A stretch of 64,000 nt of DNA from an uncultured Acidimicrobiales bacterium (GTDB lineage Bacteria > Actinomycetota > Acidimicrobiia > Acidimicrobiales > SZUA-35): positions 248,001-312,000 of the forward strand of contig CALAJV010000016.1 in the NCBI GenBank assembly GCA_937922805.1. The letters run 5' to 3'. The position numbers were made by a program, and so were the translations under genes. The notes beneath the pieces were generated by a model. The model was not told the origin of the DNA, did not search any database, and saw only the letters and a program-made list of their open reading frames with translations. Shown here one piece after another: positions 14,142-22,964 of the stretch (within the stretch, counting starts at the first letter, position 1; each line of letters starts with the position of its first letter).

Positions 14142-15896
14142 ATGACTGTGACCGACCGGCTGGCAATCGACACTACAGACAGCGAATCTTCTCGACTACA
14201 CATTCGCTGGCTCGGAAGAGTCGGGTACGCCGAAGCTTGGTCGCTGCAAAAATCGTTGTTCGAATCGACCAATGATCATCTTCTACTGCTGGAGCATCCG
14301 CCGGTATACACGCTTGGCCGTAGCGGCCAGATGGCCAATGTGATTGGTGATGTCGATGCCCTTGGAGCCGATATTATTCGCGTCGATCGAGGCGGCGATG
14401 TGACCTTCCATGGGCCAGGCCAAATTGTTGGCTATCCCATCATGTCGGTTAAAGGAAAACGTGGAGGCGGTATGGCCGACACTGTTGCCTACGTTCGAAG
14501 TGTCGAACAAGTCGTGATTGATGTACTCGCTGAATTTGGGTTAACCGGTAGTCGGATCGACGGAAACCCCGGCGTGTGGATTCATAATGCGGGTCAACAG
14601 CCCAACAAGATTGCCGCTGTCGGCGTTCGGCTTTCGCGTGGTCGGTCAATGCACGGTTTTGCTCTCAACGTGGAGACCGACCTGAACTGGTTCAAACAAA
14701 TTGTGCCCTGTGGCATCCAGGACAAGGGTGTGACCTCGCTTCGAGCCGAAGGCATCGAAGCTTCGATGGAACAGATCGTTGACCTGATCGCTCATGCCGC
14801 CAGCACGAACCTCAAGCCGACGGCTCGGGTCGTCCGCCAAGATAACGTTTGGAACGTTAGACCCGAAGATCTTTCCGCTTTTAGTCGCGGCTTGGGTCCC
14901 GGCCTGCCGAGCGAACAAGCTCGGCCAAAACCACCCCAGCCGGAAGAGGCGGACGTAACTAACTCTGTTACTCCAACGTCGCGGCCGGTCCCGGTTCGCT
15001 TGCGGGGTCGACTTGACCAGGCTGGTGTCGGCGAAGGGATAGAGTTCGGTGCTCGGAAGCCTTCATGGATGAAGGTAAAGCTCCAAACTAGCGACACATT
15101 CCGGAGTCTTAAATCCACTGCTCGGTCCATGGACCTGACCACGGTTTGTGAGGAAGCTGGCTGCCCAAATATTTTTGAGTGCTGGAATGAGGGAACAGCT
15201 ACCTTCATGCTGCTGGGCGAACGGTGCACCAGAGCCTGCGGATTCTGTTTGGTAGATACTCGAAAACCGGGCCCTGTCGATCACGACGAGCCGAAACGAA
15301 TTGCCGAAGCCATCGCAGAACTTGATCTCCGCTTCGCCGTATTGACAATGGTCGCCCGCGACGATTTGGCAGATGGCGGCGCCTCGATTGTGGCCGAAAC
15401 TGTTCGCGCCATCCATTCGTCGTGTGATCAGGTCGGGGTTGAGGTTCTTATCTCGGATCTGCAGGGATCTGAATCGGCGCTGCAAACGGTTTGCGACGCT
15501 GAACCTGAAATTATCAATCACAACATCGAAACGGTCCTCCGTTTACAGCGTGCCGTTAGACCATCGGCAAGCTATGCCCGCAGCCTCGGCGTGCTGGCAA
15601 GGGCTCGACAGTTCGGTCGGACGACGAAGTCGGGCCTGATTGTCGGAATGGGTGAGACCTTCGAAGAAGTAGTTGCCACGATGACTGATCTTGCATCGGT
15701 CGGGGTTGGCATTGTCACCGTCGGTCAGTATCTGCGTCCGACCTCGAACCATTTGCCAATTCAGCGATGGTGGGAACCATCGGAATTTGAAGAACTCAAG
15801 CGAATTGGCGAAACCGAGCTCGGGATCCAACACGTTGCAGCCAGCCCGCTTACTCGATCGAGCCACCATGCTGGCTCGATAGCAGAAACGCTTTAA
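14142..15896 (+). CDS. lipB-lipA: LipB-LipA fusion: octanoyltransferase plus lipoyl synthase
   Basis: A 584-aa single chain holding both steps of de novo lipoate assembly. Residues ~10-235 are LipB, which moves octanoyl from ACP to the target lysine: VTFHGPGQIVGYP, the NKIAAVGVR lysine and the IVPCGI cysteine. A ~60-residue Pro/Arg-rich linker follows. From about residue 300 comes LipA, a radical-SAM sulfur-insertion enzyme: auxiliary cluster C-EEAG-C-PNIFE-C, SAM cluster CTRACGFC, ARDDLADGGA and the C-terminal RSSHHAG serine motif. All catalytic residues are present and the frame is uninterrupted. ATG 14142 was chosen over TTG 14124. It follows lpd and E2, the lipoylated target. Confidence 0.93.
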   Translation: MTVTDRLAIDTTDSESSRLHIRWLGRVGYAEAWSLQKSLFESTNDHLLLLEHPPVYTLGRSGQMANVIGDVDALGADIIRVDRGGDVTFHGPGQIVGYPIMSVKGKRGGGMADTVAYVRSVEQVVIDVLAEFGLTGSRIDGNPGVWIHNAGQQPNKIAAVGVRLSRGRSMHGFALNVETDLNWFKQIVPCGIQDKGVTSLRAEGIEASMEQIVDLIAHAASTNLKPTARVVRQDNVWNVRPEDLSAFSRGLGPGLPSEQARPKPPQPEEADVTNSVTPTSRPVPVRLRGRLDQAGVGEGIEFGARKPSWMKVKLQTSDTFRSLKSTARSMDLTTVCEEAGCPNIFECWNEGTATFMLLGERCTRACGFCLVDTRKPGPVDHDEPKRIAEAIAELDLRFAVLTMVARDDLADGGASIVAETVRAIHSSCDQVGVEVLISDLQGSESALQTVCDAEPEIINHNIETVLRLQRAVRPSASYARSLGVLARARQFGRTTKSGLIVGMGETFEEVVATMTDLASVGVGIVTVGQYLRPTSNHLPIQRWWEPSEFEELKRIGETELGIQHVAASPLTRSSHHAGSIAETL

Positions 15897-16135
15897 GAAC
15901 CGTTCTGCCCGGCTAGGCCGTACCAAATTCTGGTCCCGATTAACCAAAGAACATGACCGACAGCGATGGCGGTGCTGCCCCGCAAGAACCAGCCGCCGGC
16001 AGCCATTGCCATCCCGAGTTGGTGGCCAGTGAATGCTAGCCGTTGACGGCCACCTACGACTCGGCCCAGTCGAAAGCCGATTGGCAAGGCCAGGGCATAC
16101 CCGAGAACGAATAGTGCCGTTGAAGCTGGATGCAT
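15893..16135 (-). CDS. Small membrane protein of unknown function
   Basis: An 80-aa protein with two or three hydrophobic stretches (residues ~5-22, ~38-50 and ~55-72) separated by a basic loop with FRLGRVVGGRQR. GATACT ends 6 nt before ATG 16135 on the minus strand. Its 3' end overlaps the lipBA stop by 4 bp in convergent orientation. I do not recognise the family. Confidence 0.55.
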   Translation of the reverse strand: MHPASTALFVLGYALALPIGFRLGRVVGGRQRLAFTGHQLGMAMAAGGWFLRGSTAIAVGHVLWLIGTRIWYGLAGQNGS

Positions 16136-16186
16136 GGACCCAGTATCGCTGGGCGATCCAGTAATAGCTCGCGCCTATCGGTGCCT

Positions 16187-16975
16187 TTAATCAGCGACCG
16201 CTAACGTCAAGACGGTGAGCGCCAAGTCTTGTTCGGCTGAGATGAGAGCCTTGCCAATTTCTCGATCGGCGACCTCGAAGGCGAACAACAGTCGATCTCC
16301 ATGGCTCCAGGGTGGAGTATTGAGCAGCTGCATTTCGTAGTCTCGGGCGTTGGCCATGAACTGAGATGTGGCGACCAGCATCGACTTGCCAAATGTTGTT
16401 GCCAACGCTGACCGATGGAGCCTTGTTTGCCACCACAACCCCAAGTCATCAATCTTGCTGTCAGGAACGACAGATCGAAAGCGATTGAGAACTTGCTGAA
16501 GAGCTCCGTGAAGCGACTTTCTAAAAAGGTCTCTATGGTAAAGCTCAGCGGCGTAGGGAGTTGTATGACTTTGGTCAACGAGAGGCCAATGCTCTAGCGT
16601 CAGCGCTAGTTGTTCGAGCGCCGATGCCAAATCGGCGCGGCATTGATTGATTCTGGTTGACGCAACGTTCTGGAGTCGCTCACTGGTCGGCTTTGCCGTC
16701 GACTCCCAAAACTGAGTGAGGTTAGGCTCTGTGTTCTTCTTGGCCTGATCGCTTATCGTTCGTTGGGCCGCCAGAAGCTGATCTTTGCTAAGCCCATAGG
16801 TGGCGAAAATGTTCTCAAGATCAAACCGGGCGGTAGCAACAATTCGATCGGTTCTGGTATACAAGCGATCGAGGTACAGGCTCTGCCCCGGTTGGAAATC
16901 GTCGGGTCCAAGAACTGCCATTGGCATCTGACTCGCAGAATATTCGCTCCTGGTGAGTTGGTCCGATTCTGACAT
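16187..16975 (-). CDS. Soluble protein of unknown function
   Basis: A 262-aa mostly helical protein without signal peptide or membrane segment. It contains a Gln/Arg-rich helical middle (TSERLQNVASTRINQCRADLASALEQL in the 90-125 region) and YHRDLFRKSLHGALQQVLNRF. The composition and uninterrupted frame suggest a real gene. No family is recognised. It may follow a short reading frame at 16991-17191 on the same strand. Confidence 0.6.
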   Translation of the reverse strand: MSESDQLTRSEYSASQMPMAVLGPDDFQPGQSLYLDRLYTRTDRIVATARFDLENIFATYGLSKDQLLAAQRTISDQAKKNTEPNLTQFWESTAKPTSERLQNVASTRINQCRADLASALEQLALTLEHWPLVDQSHTTPYAAELYHRDLFRKSLHGALQQVLNRFRSVVPDSKIDDLGLWWQTRLHRSALATTFGKSMLVATSQFMANARDYEMQLLNTPPWSHGDRLLFAFEVADREIGKALISAEQDLALTVLTLAVAD

Positions 16976-17333
16976 TCTTGATTCCCATTGCTAAGTCGTC
17001 TGGTTTGAACTCCCGGTTGGAGCCCCCGGCTGAGTAGTGACCAAGCCAGTTGAATGGGTCGTAGTTCCCAACCCTGGGCGGGAGCACGACTCTGTGTGAG
17101 GTACCACACTCCATCGACCCGGATTGGCTTGATCTGAGACGTTCCTGTCGAACAAAATTTGGTTGATCTGACCATCACCGGACAACGGCACGACAACGAC
17201 ACCACCTCATAAAGCCGCAGAACGGTGGCCTAAATAGCGGTATGAGGAGGAATTTGGATAGCCATTTAGTTCCGACCCGAATGCCTGGTCTACGACTCGG
17301 CTGGAAGGGCGCTTCCTCCGGTACGATCGAACT
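16976..17333. other. 358-bp gap with one doubtful ORF
   Basis: The divergent gap between the unknown gene and the M24 peptidase holds a leftward 66-codon ORF (16991-17191). It starts in a valine run (after GGVVV) and ends in a Thr/Pro/Ser-rich tail, and could be the relic of a secreted protein. It also holds an imperfect palindrome around 17094-17109. The only promoter-like site is TACGAT at 17322. Confidence 0.35.
17322..17327 (+). promoter_or_regulatory. Candidate -10 (TACGAT) of the M24 peptidase
   Basis: TACGAT ends 6 nt before ATG 17334, with no Shine-Dalgarno between: a leaderless arrangement. Confidence 0.45.
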
Positions 17334-18443
17334 ATGTTCGCTGAAAGAATGGACCGCGTTCGGGCGGCAATGGATACGTCGAATCTTGATGTTGTGTTGC
17401 TATCCGTCGGTCCCGATATGCCATGGCTGATTGGCTACGAGGCGATGCCTCTCGAGCGCCTCACCATGTTGGTCGTTCCACGCGACAAACCGGCCACATT
17501 GGTAATCCCGTCGTTCGAGGTTCCACGAGTTACAGAACATGATGATGTGTTCGGGGTCCGGGGTTGGACCGAAACCGAAGATCCGGTTGCCATTGTAACG
17601 AATCTAGTTAAAGGCGCTGGCAGCGCCGCTATCGGCGATCACACGTGGAGCCGGTTCTTGATTGACTTGCAGCAACGGATGGCGTCAACTGTCAGCTGGC
17701 ACAGCGCGCAGCTAGTAACGGGAGCTCTTCGGGCTCAAAAGGAACCGGGAGAGATCGATCGTCTGCAAGCAGCCGCCTCAGGCGTCGATCGAGTTGCAGC
17801 CGCGCTGCAAGGTGGCGAAATCCCACTCGTCGGTCGCACGGAGGCTGATGTGTCGGCTGAGCTAGGTCGGAGGATATTGGCCGAGGGCCATGCAGCAGTT
17901 AACTTCGCTATTGTCGCCGCTGGCGAGAATGCTGCCAGTCCTCATCATCACCCAGGCGATCGGGTAATCAAACCGAACGAAGTTGTCTTATGCGACTTTG
18001 GCGGCACAACAGCCGAACCGGAGGGGCAACCCGGGTATTGTTCCGATATCACGCGATGCGTCTATACCGGCGAGCCGCCAGGCGAGTTCGTCGAGTCGTA
18101 TGCTGCCTTACAGCAAGCGCAGAGCCTCGCAGTAGCCGCCGCGGTGGTTGGAGCATCAGCGGAATCAATCGACAAAGTGGCTCGGGACCGCTTGGCCGCT
18201 AGCAACCTCGATCAGTGGTTCCTGCATCGGCTTGGTCACGGTATTGGAGTTGAGGCTCACGAAGAACCCTATTTGGTTGAAGGGAACAGTAATCCGCTGG
18301 TCGCTGGCAACGCGTTCTCGATCGAGCCGGGGTTCTACATCGCCGACAAGTGGGGTGCTCGAATCGAAGACATTGTGGTTAGTACTGAACACGGACCGCG
18401 GCCTTTAAACCAGGCGAGCCACGATTTAGCAATCGTTGACTGA
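17334..18443 (+). CDS. M24 family metallopeptidase (Xaa-Pro peptidase-like)
   Basis: A 369-aa aminopeptidase-P-like enzyme that should remove an N-terminal residue preceding proline. The creatinase-like N-terminal domain spans ~1-125. The pita-bread domain has all five metal ligands: Asp in LCDFGG, Asp in CSDITR, His in HRLGHGIG, Glu in FSIEPGFY and Glu in ARIEDIVV. Length is normal. ATG 17334 has TACGAT 6 nt upstream. A GTG-started membrane protein follows after 46 bp and may be co-transcribed. Confidence 0.92.
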   Translation: MFAERMDRVRAAMDTSNLDVVLLSVGPDMPWLIGYEAMPLERLTMLVVPRDKPATLVIPSFEVPRVTEHDDVFGVRGWTETEDPVAIVTNLVKGAGSAAIGDHTWSRFLIDLQQRMASTVSWHSAQLVTGALRAQKEPGEIDRLQAAASGVDRVAAALQGGEIPLVGRTEADVSAELGRRILAEGHAAVNFAIVAAGENAASPHHHPGDRVIKPNEVVLCDFGGTTAEPEGQPGYCSDITRCVYTGEPPGEFVESYAALQQAQSLAVAAAVVGASAESIDKVARDRLAASNLDQWFLHRLGHGIGVEAHEEPYLVEGNSNPLVAGNAFSIEPGFYIADKWGARIEDIVVSTEHGPRPLNQASHDLAIVD

Positions 18444-18489
18444 TCGTAGACGGCGGCCGATTTGAGACGAGTTAGCAAGTTGAGTACAC

Positions 18490-19344
18490 GTGATTAAGCT
18501 TGATGCAGCATCAGTGATGCTCCAGTGGGCCGCTGGCGGCCTTCTATTTCTGTGGGTAACTACTCGGCGCCGCCAAGTTAGTCTTGGCTACGGCTGGCTC
18601 ATGCGAGCAACCTATGTGTTGTTCGCAATTGCTGCGCTCGGGTTCGGTCGTCGGTTCGGTCCTGATTCTATAGTTCGAGACCTGTCGGCTTTGGCTGTTG
18701 CACTGGCTGGCTCGGTAGCTTTGGTCCAGTCCTATCGGTACCGCTCAGCTGGCGTTGTTCACCAACGAGAGTTGGTCGAGGCTCGCACAGCGCGAGTGGC
18801 TGCGATGACCGGAATAGATCGCGACGCCAAGAAAAAAGACGCGTCTGGGCCGGAGTTCGACCCTCGACTGGACTTGATTGCTCCAGCGGTTGGCCTCGTT
18901 GGTGTCGTGGCCGCGGCTGTCGAGGCTGGCGGTCCGACTTGGTTGGCTGTTTCTCGGATGGTGATTGGAGCGCTTTTCCTCGGGGCTATTAGTGATGCCA
19001 TGATGTTAGGCCACTGGTATTTGGTGCAGCCCGGTCTCGATCGGGCACCGTTATCAGAGCTAGTTCGGTGGTCGGGCATTATGTGGTTGCCAGAGGTGGC
19101 GTTGTTGCTCGTGCCGACGGGGATGGTGTCGGTGCTGTCGGGAGAAATCGATGATGGCTGGGCTGGGATGCTCGGTTGGTTCTGGGCCGCGTGCGTTGTC
19201 ACAACAATTGGCTTGATCTATGTCACGGTTGCGGCCCTTCGAGGTCGCGAATACTCGGCGGTGATGGCCGCCACCGGGTTGCTGTACTTAGCTATTTTGA
19301 CTTCTTTTGGTATTGACCTAGTGGCGCGGGCTCTATTGGCCTGA
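18490..19344 (+). CDS. Multi-pass membrane protein of unknown function
   Basis: A 284-aa protein with about seven hydrophobic segments (near residues 5-20, 35-52, 60-80, 135-150, 155-175, 195-215 and 230-280). A charged cytosolic loop at ~85-125 contains RDAKKKDASG. MLGHWYLVQPGL in the middle resembles a conserved motif of uncharacterised integral membrane proteins. GTG 18490 lacks a clear ribosome site. It lies between the M24 peptidase and ku. Function unknown. Confidence 0.75.
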   Translation: MIKLDAASVMLQWAAGGLLFLWVTTRRRQVSLGYGWLMRATYVLFAIAALGFGRRFGPDSIVRDLSALAVALAGSVALVQSYRYRSAGVVHQRELVEARTARVAAMTGIDRDAKKKDASGPEFDPRLDLIAPAVGLVGVVAAAVEAGGPTWLAVSRMVIGALFLGAISDAMMLGHWYLVQPGLDRAPLSELVRWSGIMWLPEVALLLVPTGMVSVLSGEIDDGWAGMLGWFWAACVVTTIGLIYVTVAALRGREYSAVMAATGLLYLAILTSFGIDLVARALLA

Positions 19345-19477
19345 CCTTAGATTAGGCGTTGCTGTGGAGATACGGGCTTTGGGTTCGTGTTCTGCTCGCT
19401 GGTCACAAGCGTTACTCTGAGGGGATAGATCCCTAAGCCGACTCCAAAACAAGACCACGAAGCCGAAAAGAGTATCT

Positions 19478-20308
19478 ATGCCACGCGCGATATGGAGCGG
19501 AGCGATCAGTTTTGGTTTGGTTTCAGTACCGGTCAAACTGTTCTCAGCCGTTAGCCGAAAAACTGTTCGATTCAATCAGCTCGATTCAAAAACAAACAGT
19601 CGGGTAAAACAGAAACGGGTCAATGCCGAAGGCGAGGAAGTTCCTTACGAACAAATCGTTAAAGGCTATGAGGTGGCCAAGGACTCCTATGTGATTGTCA
19701 CCGAGGAAGAGTTAGCGTCGCTTTCTCCCAAGGCGTCACGAATGATTGAAATTACTGATTTCGTCAATGAAGCAGATATTGATCCGATCTTCTACGACTC
19801 GGCCTATTACCTGGTGCCAGATGAGCTAGCTCGGAAGTCTTACGCCCTGTTGGCCAAGGCAATGGAAGATAGCGGACGGGTAGCGATTGCTAGTTTCATC
19901 ATGCGGACCAAACAGTATCTGGTAGCGATCCGGCCGGTTGACCACCGGTTAATGATGTCGACCATGGTCTACTCCGATGAGGTAGTTGAGAGTGACCAAA
20001 TCCCTGGTCTCGAAGATATTGACAGTATTGAGATCACCGATGCTGAGATGGCCATGGCTGGTCAACTGATAGATTCTCTGACCGGTGATTTCGAGCCGAC
20101 AAAGTATGAGGATAGTTATCGAAATCAGGTACTCGACCTTGTTGAGAGCAAGGCAGCGGGAGAGATTCGGTCTATCGAGGCGCCGGCCGCGGCCGACGAG
20201 GCTGCGGTGGTTGATTTGCTTGCAGCGCTTGAGGCTAGCGTCGCCGCAGCGAAACAAGCTCGTCAAGGTGGAGGGGATGAGCCCGTCGAAGAAGCGAAGT
20301 CGGCCTAG
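19478..20308 (+). CDS. ku: Ku protein of bacterial non-homologous end joining
   Basis: A 276-aa homodimeric DNA-end-binding protein. It starts with the family N-terminus MPRAIWSGAISFGLVSVPVKL, contains the beta-barrel ring sequence (FNQLDSKTNSRVKQKRVN, then EEVPYEQIVKGYEV) and PIFYDSAYYLVPDE, and ends in an acidic/basic tail that recruits LigD. A GAAAAGAG ribosome site precedes ATG 19478. The LigD polymerase gene follows after 12 bp, so the pair forms an operon. Confidence 0.96.
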   Translation: MPRAIWSGAISFGLVSVPVKLFSAVSRKTVRFNQLDSKTNSRVKQKRVNAEGEEVPYEQIVKGYEVAKDSYVIVTEEELASLSPKASRMIEITDFVNEADIDPIFYDSAYYLVPDELARKSYALLAKAMEDSGRVAIASFIMRTKQYLVAIRPVDHRLMMSTMVYSDEVVESDQIPGLEDIDSIEITDAEMAMAGQLIDSLTGDFEPTKYEDSYRNQVLDLVESKAAGEIRSIEAPAAADEAAVVDLLAALEASVAAAKQARQGGGDEPVEEAKSA

Positions 20309-20320
20309 GCGGTCTGACCG

Positions 20321-21223
20321 ATGGCATCCGGTGAAAGAGTAGAGGTTCGAATCGGAGACCGAACCGTAAGCTTGTCAAACCTGAATAAGGTCTTGTACCC
20401 AGAAGTCGGATTCACTAAATCGCAGGTCATCGATTACTACGCTCGGATTGCCCCGGTCATGTTGCCTCATATCGCCGGGCGATGCATGACGCTTCGACGT
20501 TGGCCTGATGGAGTCGACGCTGAGTCATTTTTTAACAAGCGATGCCCTAACCATCGACCGGATTGGGTTGAGGTGTCGGTTGGCCCAGGAGACGGAGATC
20601 AGGGCATCCCGTATTGTCGAATTGATGAAGCAGCTGCGTTGGTTTGGACTGCGAACCTTGCCGCCTTGGAGTTGCATGGCCCAATGGCTCGCTCGGTTGA
20701 TATCGAAGCGCCAACAATTCTTGTTTTCGATCTCGACCCAGGCGAGCCGGCGGGAATGATCGAATGTTGTCGGGTAGGGCTCGCTCTTCGGGACTTGTTG
20801 AGCTTGGTTGGCTTAGAAAGCTGGGCCAAAACGTCGGGATCCAAAGGGTTGCAGGTCTATGTTCCTCTTAACTCACCCCACACCCACTCCCACGCCTCCC
20901 GTTTCGCTTTAGCGGCCGGGCAAATGCTGGCCCGAGAAAAGCCGGAGCAAGTGTTGGTCGAAATGACCAAGAAGTTGCGAACAGGCAAGATATTCGTTGA
21001 CTGGTCACAGAACTCGCGCCACAAAACAACGATCTCTCCGTACTCGTTGAGGGCGAAACCAACTCCGACCGTCTCCACCCCGGTGAGCTGGGAAGAAGTA
21101 GCAGCCGGGGCGGAGGGAGAAGCGCTGTCGTTCGGCCCCGACGCCGTGCTAGTGCGCGTGCAAGAGCTCGGCGATTTGTTTGCAGAGACAGCGACGATGC
21201 AACAACAACTACCTGGGGTCTAA
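20321..21223 (+). CDS. ligD: LigD-type primase-polymerase, stand-alone
   Basis: A 300-aa protein consisting only of the archaeo-eukaryotic-primase-like polymerase domain of LigD, which fills and extends ends during NHEJ with preference for ribonucleotides. Catalytic Asp137 and Asp139 (FDLDPGE) and Asp227 (DWSQN) are present, with SGSKGLQVYVPL for nucleotide binding. The nuclease and ATP-dependent ligase domains of full LigD are absent, and no ligase gene lies in the window, so the ligase must be encoded elsewhere. It is co-transcribed with ku. Confidence 0.94.
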   Translation: MASGERVEVRIGDRTVSLSNLNKVLYPEVGFTKSQVIDYYARIAPVMLPHIAGRCMTLRRWPDGVDAESFFNKRCPNHRPDWVEVSVGPGDGDQGIPYCRIDEAAALVWTANLAALELHGPMARSVDIEAPTILVFDLDPGEPAGMIECCRVGLALRDLLSLVGLESWAKTSGSKGLQVYVPLNSPHTHSHASRFALAAGQMLAREKPEQVLVEMTKKLRTGKIFVDWSQNSRHKTTISPYSLRAKPTPTVSTPVSWEEVAAGAEGEALSFGPDAVLVRVQELGDLFAETATMQQQLPGV

Positions 21224-21331
21224 TTGCGGGTCCGTAGTCCGATCGCCGCTAGCGGGTTGGTGCCAGGGTCGTTCCCAAACAGAAACCGGAATTTGTTGCC
21301 GAGACGTTCGATGAGGTTGGGTGTATCGGCG

Positions 21332-21337
21332 TAAGCT
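21332..21337 (+). promoter_or_regulatory. Candidate -10 (TAAGCT) of pepA
   Basis: TAAGCT ends 8 nt before ATG 21346. Confidence 0.3.
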
Positions 21338-21345
21338 AGTGGCTT

Positions 21346-22812
21346 ATGCCAACCGTTACGCTCTCATCTTCCGTTCCTAAAACAGCGTCCGCTGTCGATA
21401 TCCCGATCACAACTAGCGACGTCGCCAAGTTGCCAGCCGATAAAAAGAAGGCAGCCAAATTGCAAGGCTTCGAGGGGAAGCCGGGTCAAACACTCGTGCT
21501 ATCTGGAAGCGGTTCTGGGCCGGTTGAAGTTCTCGTTGGTCTTGGCCCGAAGAAAGAGATTACTGCCGACCGAGTCCGTCAGGCCGCGGCCGCATTCGCC
21601 CGATCGGTCGTTCGCCACAATGTGGTCGCCACCACTATGGCTGACACGATGGTTGAAGGCATTGATCCGTCGACTGTTCTGGCTGCGGTTGTCGAGGGAG
21701 TGCGACTGTCGACATACCGGTTTACTGCCCACAAATCGAAAGTAAAAGATCGGCTTAGCAAGGTCGTGGTCGTCACGAGCGGCTCAGGTCGGAAAGCTGA
21801 TTTGACCAGAGTGAACGCGGTGGTCGACGCCGTGGAGTTAGCGCGAGACTTAGTCAACGAACCTGGTGGTTCGCTAACCCCGGCAGCATTCGTTGCGGTG
21901 GCGAAGCGTCATGCTGGTGCCGGGACAGGTCTGAAGCTGACTGTGTGGGATACAGCTCGGATCAAACGAGAAAAGCTTGGAGGCCTCTTAGCGGTCAACC
22001 AGGGCTCGGTTCATCCTCCAAAATTCCTGATTCTGGACTACAAACCTAAGAGCGGCCCAGTCAAAGCTGGATCAAAAAAGAAGCGGGTGAAGCGGATCGC
22101 TTTGGTTGGTAAAGGTATCACGTTCGATTCTGGTGGCCTATCGCTAAAGACGGCAACGGGGATGATGACGATGAAAGGTGACATGGCTGGAGCAGCGGCA
22201 GTATTGGCCGCCATGACCGCCCTTGCCAAGTCGGAAGTGCCAGTCGCTGTAACTTGTTACATTCCGCTGACCGACAACATGACCGGAGGGGATGCTCAGC
22301 GACCCGGTGATGTGTTTACCGCTCGTAACGGAAAGACAGTCGAGGTGTTAAACACCGATGCCGAAGGTCGGCTGGTGCTAGCCGACGCGCTTTCGCTGGC
22401 GGCGGAATCTGAGCCAGATGCCATCATCGACATGGCGACCTTGACCGGTTCGGCTTCTGCTGCATTAGGCACAAGCTATGCCGCGTTAATGGCAACCGAT
22501 GACAAACTAGCGGCTCGAATCGAGCAAGCGTCCGCTCGGACCGGTGAGAAACTATGGCGCTTGCCGCTGCCAACTGAATACCGCCGACAGCTAGATTCGC
22601 AGATAGCCGACCTCAAAAACATCGGGGCCGGACCTTACGGCGGAGCCCTTGTCGCCGGATTGTTCCTCAAAGAGTTCGCCGGACCAAAGCCGTGGGCTCA
22701 TATAGACATTGGGTTGGCGATGATGTCAGACGTTGATCGTTCAATCAACCGCAAGGGTGCTACCGGATACGGGGTTAGGGTGCTGGTCGACCTGCTTCGT
22801 AATTGGAAGTAG
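21346..22812 (+). CDS. pepA: Leucyl aminopeptidase (M17)
   Basis: A 488-aa two-metal aminopeptidase that removes N-terminal residues from peptides. The N-terminal regulatory domain is followed by the catalytic core: GKGITFDSGGLSLK, MKGDMAGAAAV, the signature NTDAEGRLVLADAL and the C-terminal NIGAGPYGGALVAGLFLKEF. Metal-binding Lys, Asp and Glu residues are in place. A short basic insertion (GSKKKRVKR) precedes the core. It stands alone between ligD and the polysaccharide locus. Confidence 0.95.
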   Translation: MPTVTLSSSVPKTASAVDIPITTSDVAKLPADKKKAAKLQGFEGKPGQTLVLSGSGSGPVEVLVGLGPKKEITADRVRQAAAAFARSVVRHNVVATTMADTMVEGIDPSTVLAAVVEGVRLSTYRFTAHKSKVKDRLSKVVVVTSGSGRKADLTRVNAVVDAVELARDLVNEPGGSLTPAAFVAVAKRHAGAGTGLKLTVWDTARIKREKLGGLLAVNQGSVHPPKFLILDYKPKSGPVKAGSKKKRVKRIALVGKGITFDSGGLSLKTATGMMTMKGDMAGAAAVLAAMTALAKSEVPVAVTCYIPLTDNMTGGDAQRPGDVFTARNGKTVEVLNTDAEGRLVLADALSLAAESEPDAIIDMATLTGSASAALGTSYAALMATDDKLAARIEQASARTGEKLWRLPLPTEYRRQLDSQIADLKNIGAGPYGGALVAGLFLKEFAGPKPWAHIDIGLAMMSDVDRSINRKGATGYGVRVLVDLLRNWK

Positions 22813-22882
22813 ATCAATCGTCGAGCTGTCGATCGTCAAGATGGTCCAATCGGACTAGTAGCAGTGGGCTGGGCAGACGGTC

Positions 22883-22913
22883 CGGGCTCCGTCAATCTGG
22901 GCCGAAGAGCCCG
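22883..22913 (+). terminator. Candidate hairpin after pepA / in the leader of the sugar transferase
   Basis: CGGGCTC (22883-22889) pairs with GAGCCCG (22907-22913) around a 17-nt loop, and is followed by ACTTTTC. It may terminate pepA transcription or act in the leader of the sugar transferase, whose start lies 51 bp downstream. Confidence 0.35.
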
Positions 22914-22964
22914 ACTTTTCCGTACGACTAGGCGTCGCCTGGCAAAGCCGATACTACTTGGGTT

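Noticed and set aside
14792..15521. Antisense frames over lipBA
   Set aside because: They lie across the LipA cysteine motifs, which are clearly the real coding sense.
17242..17430. ORF starting ATGAGGAGGAAT before the M24 peptidase
   Set aside because: It overlaps the M24 peptidase start in another frame and has no coherent pattern.
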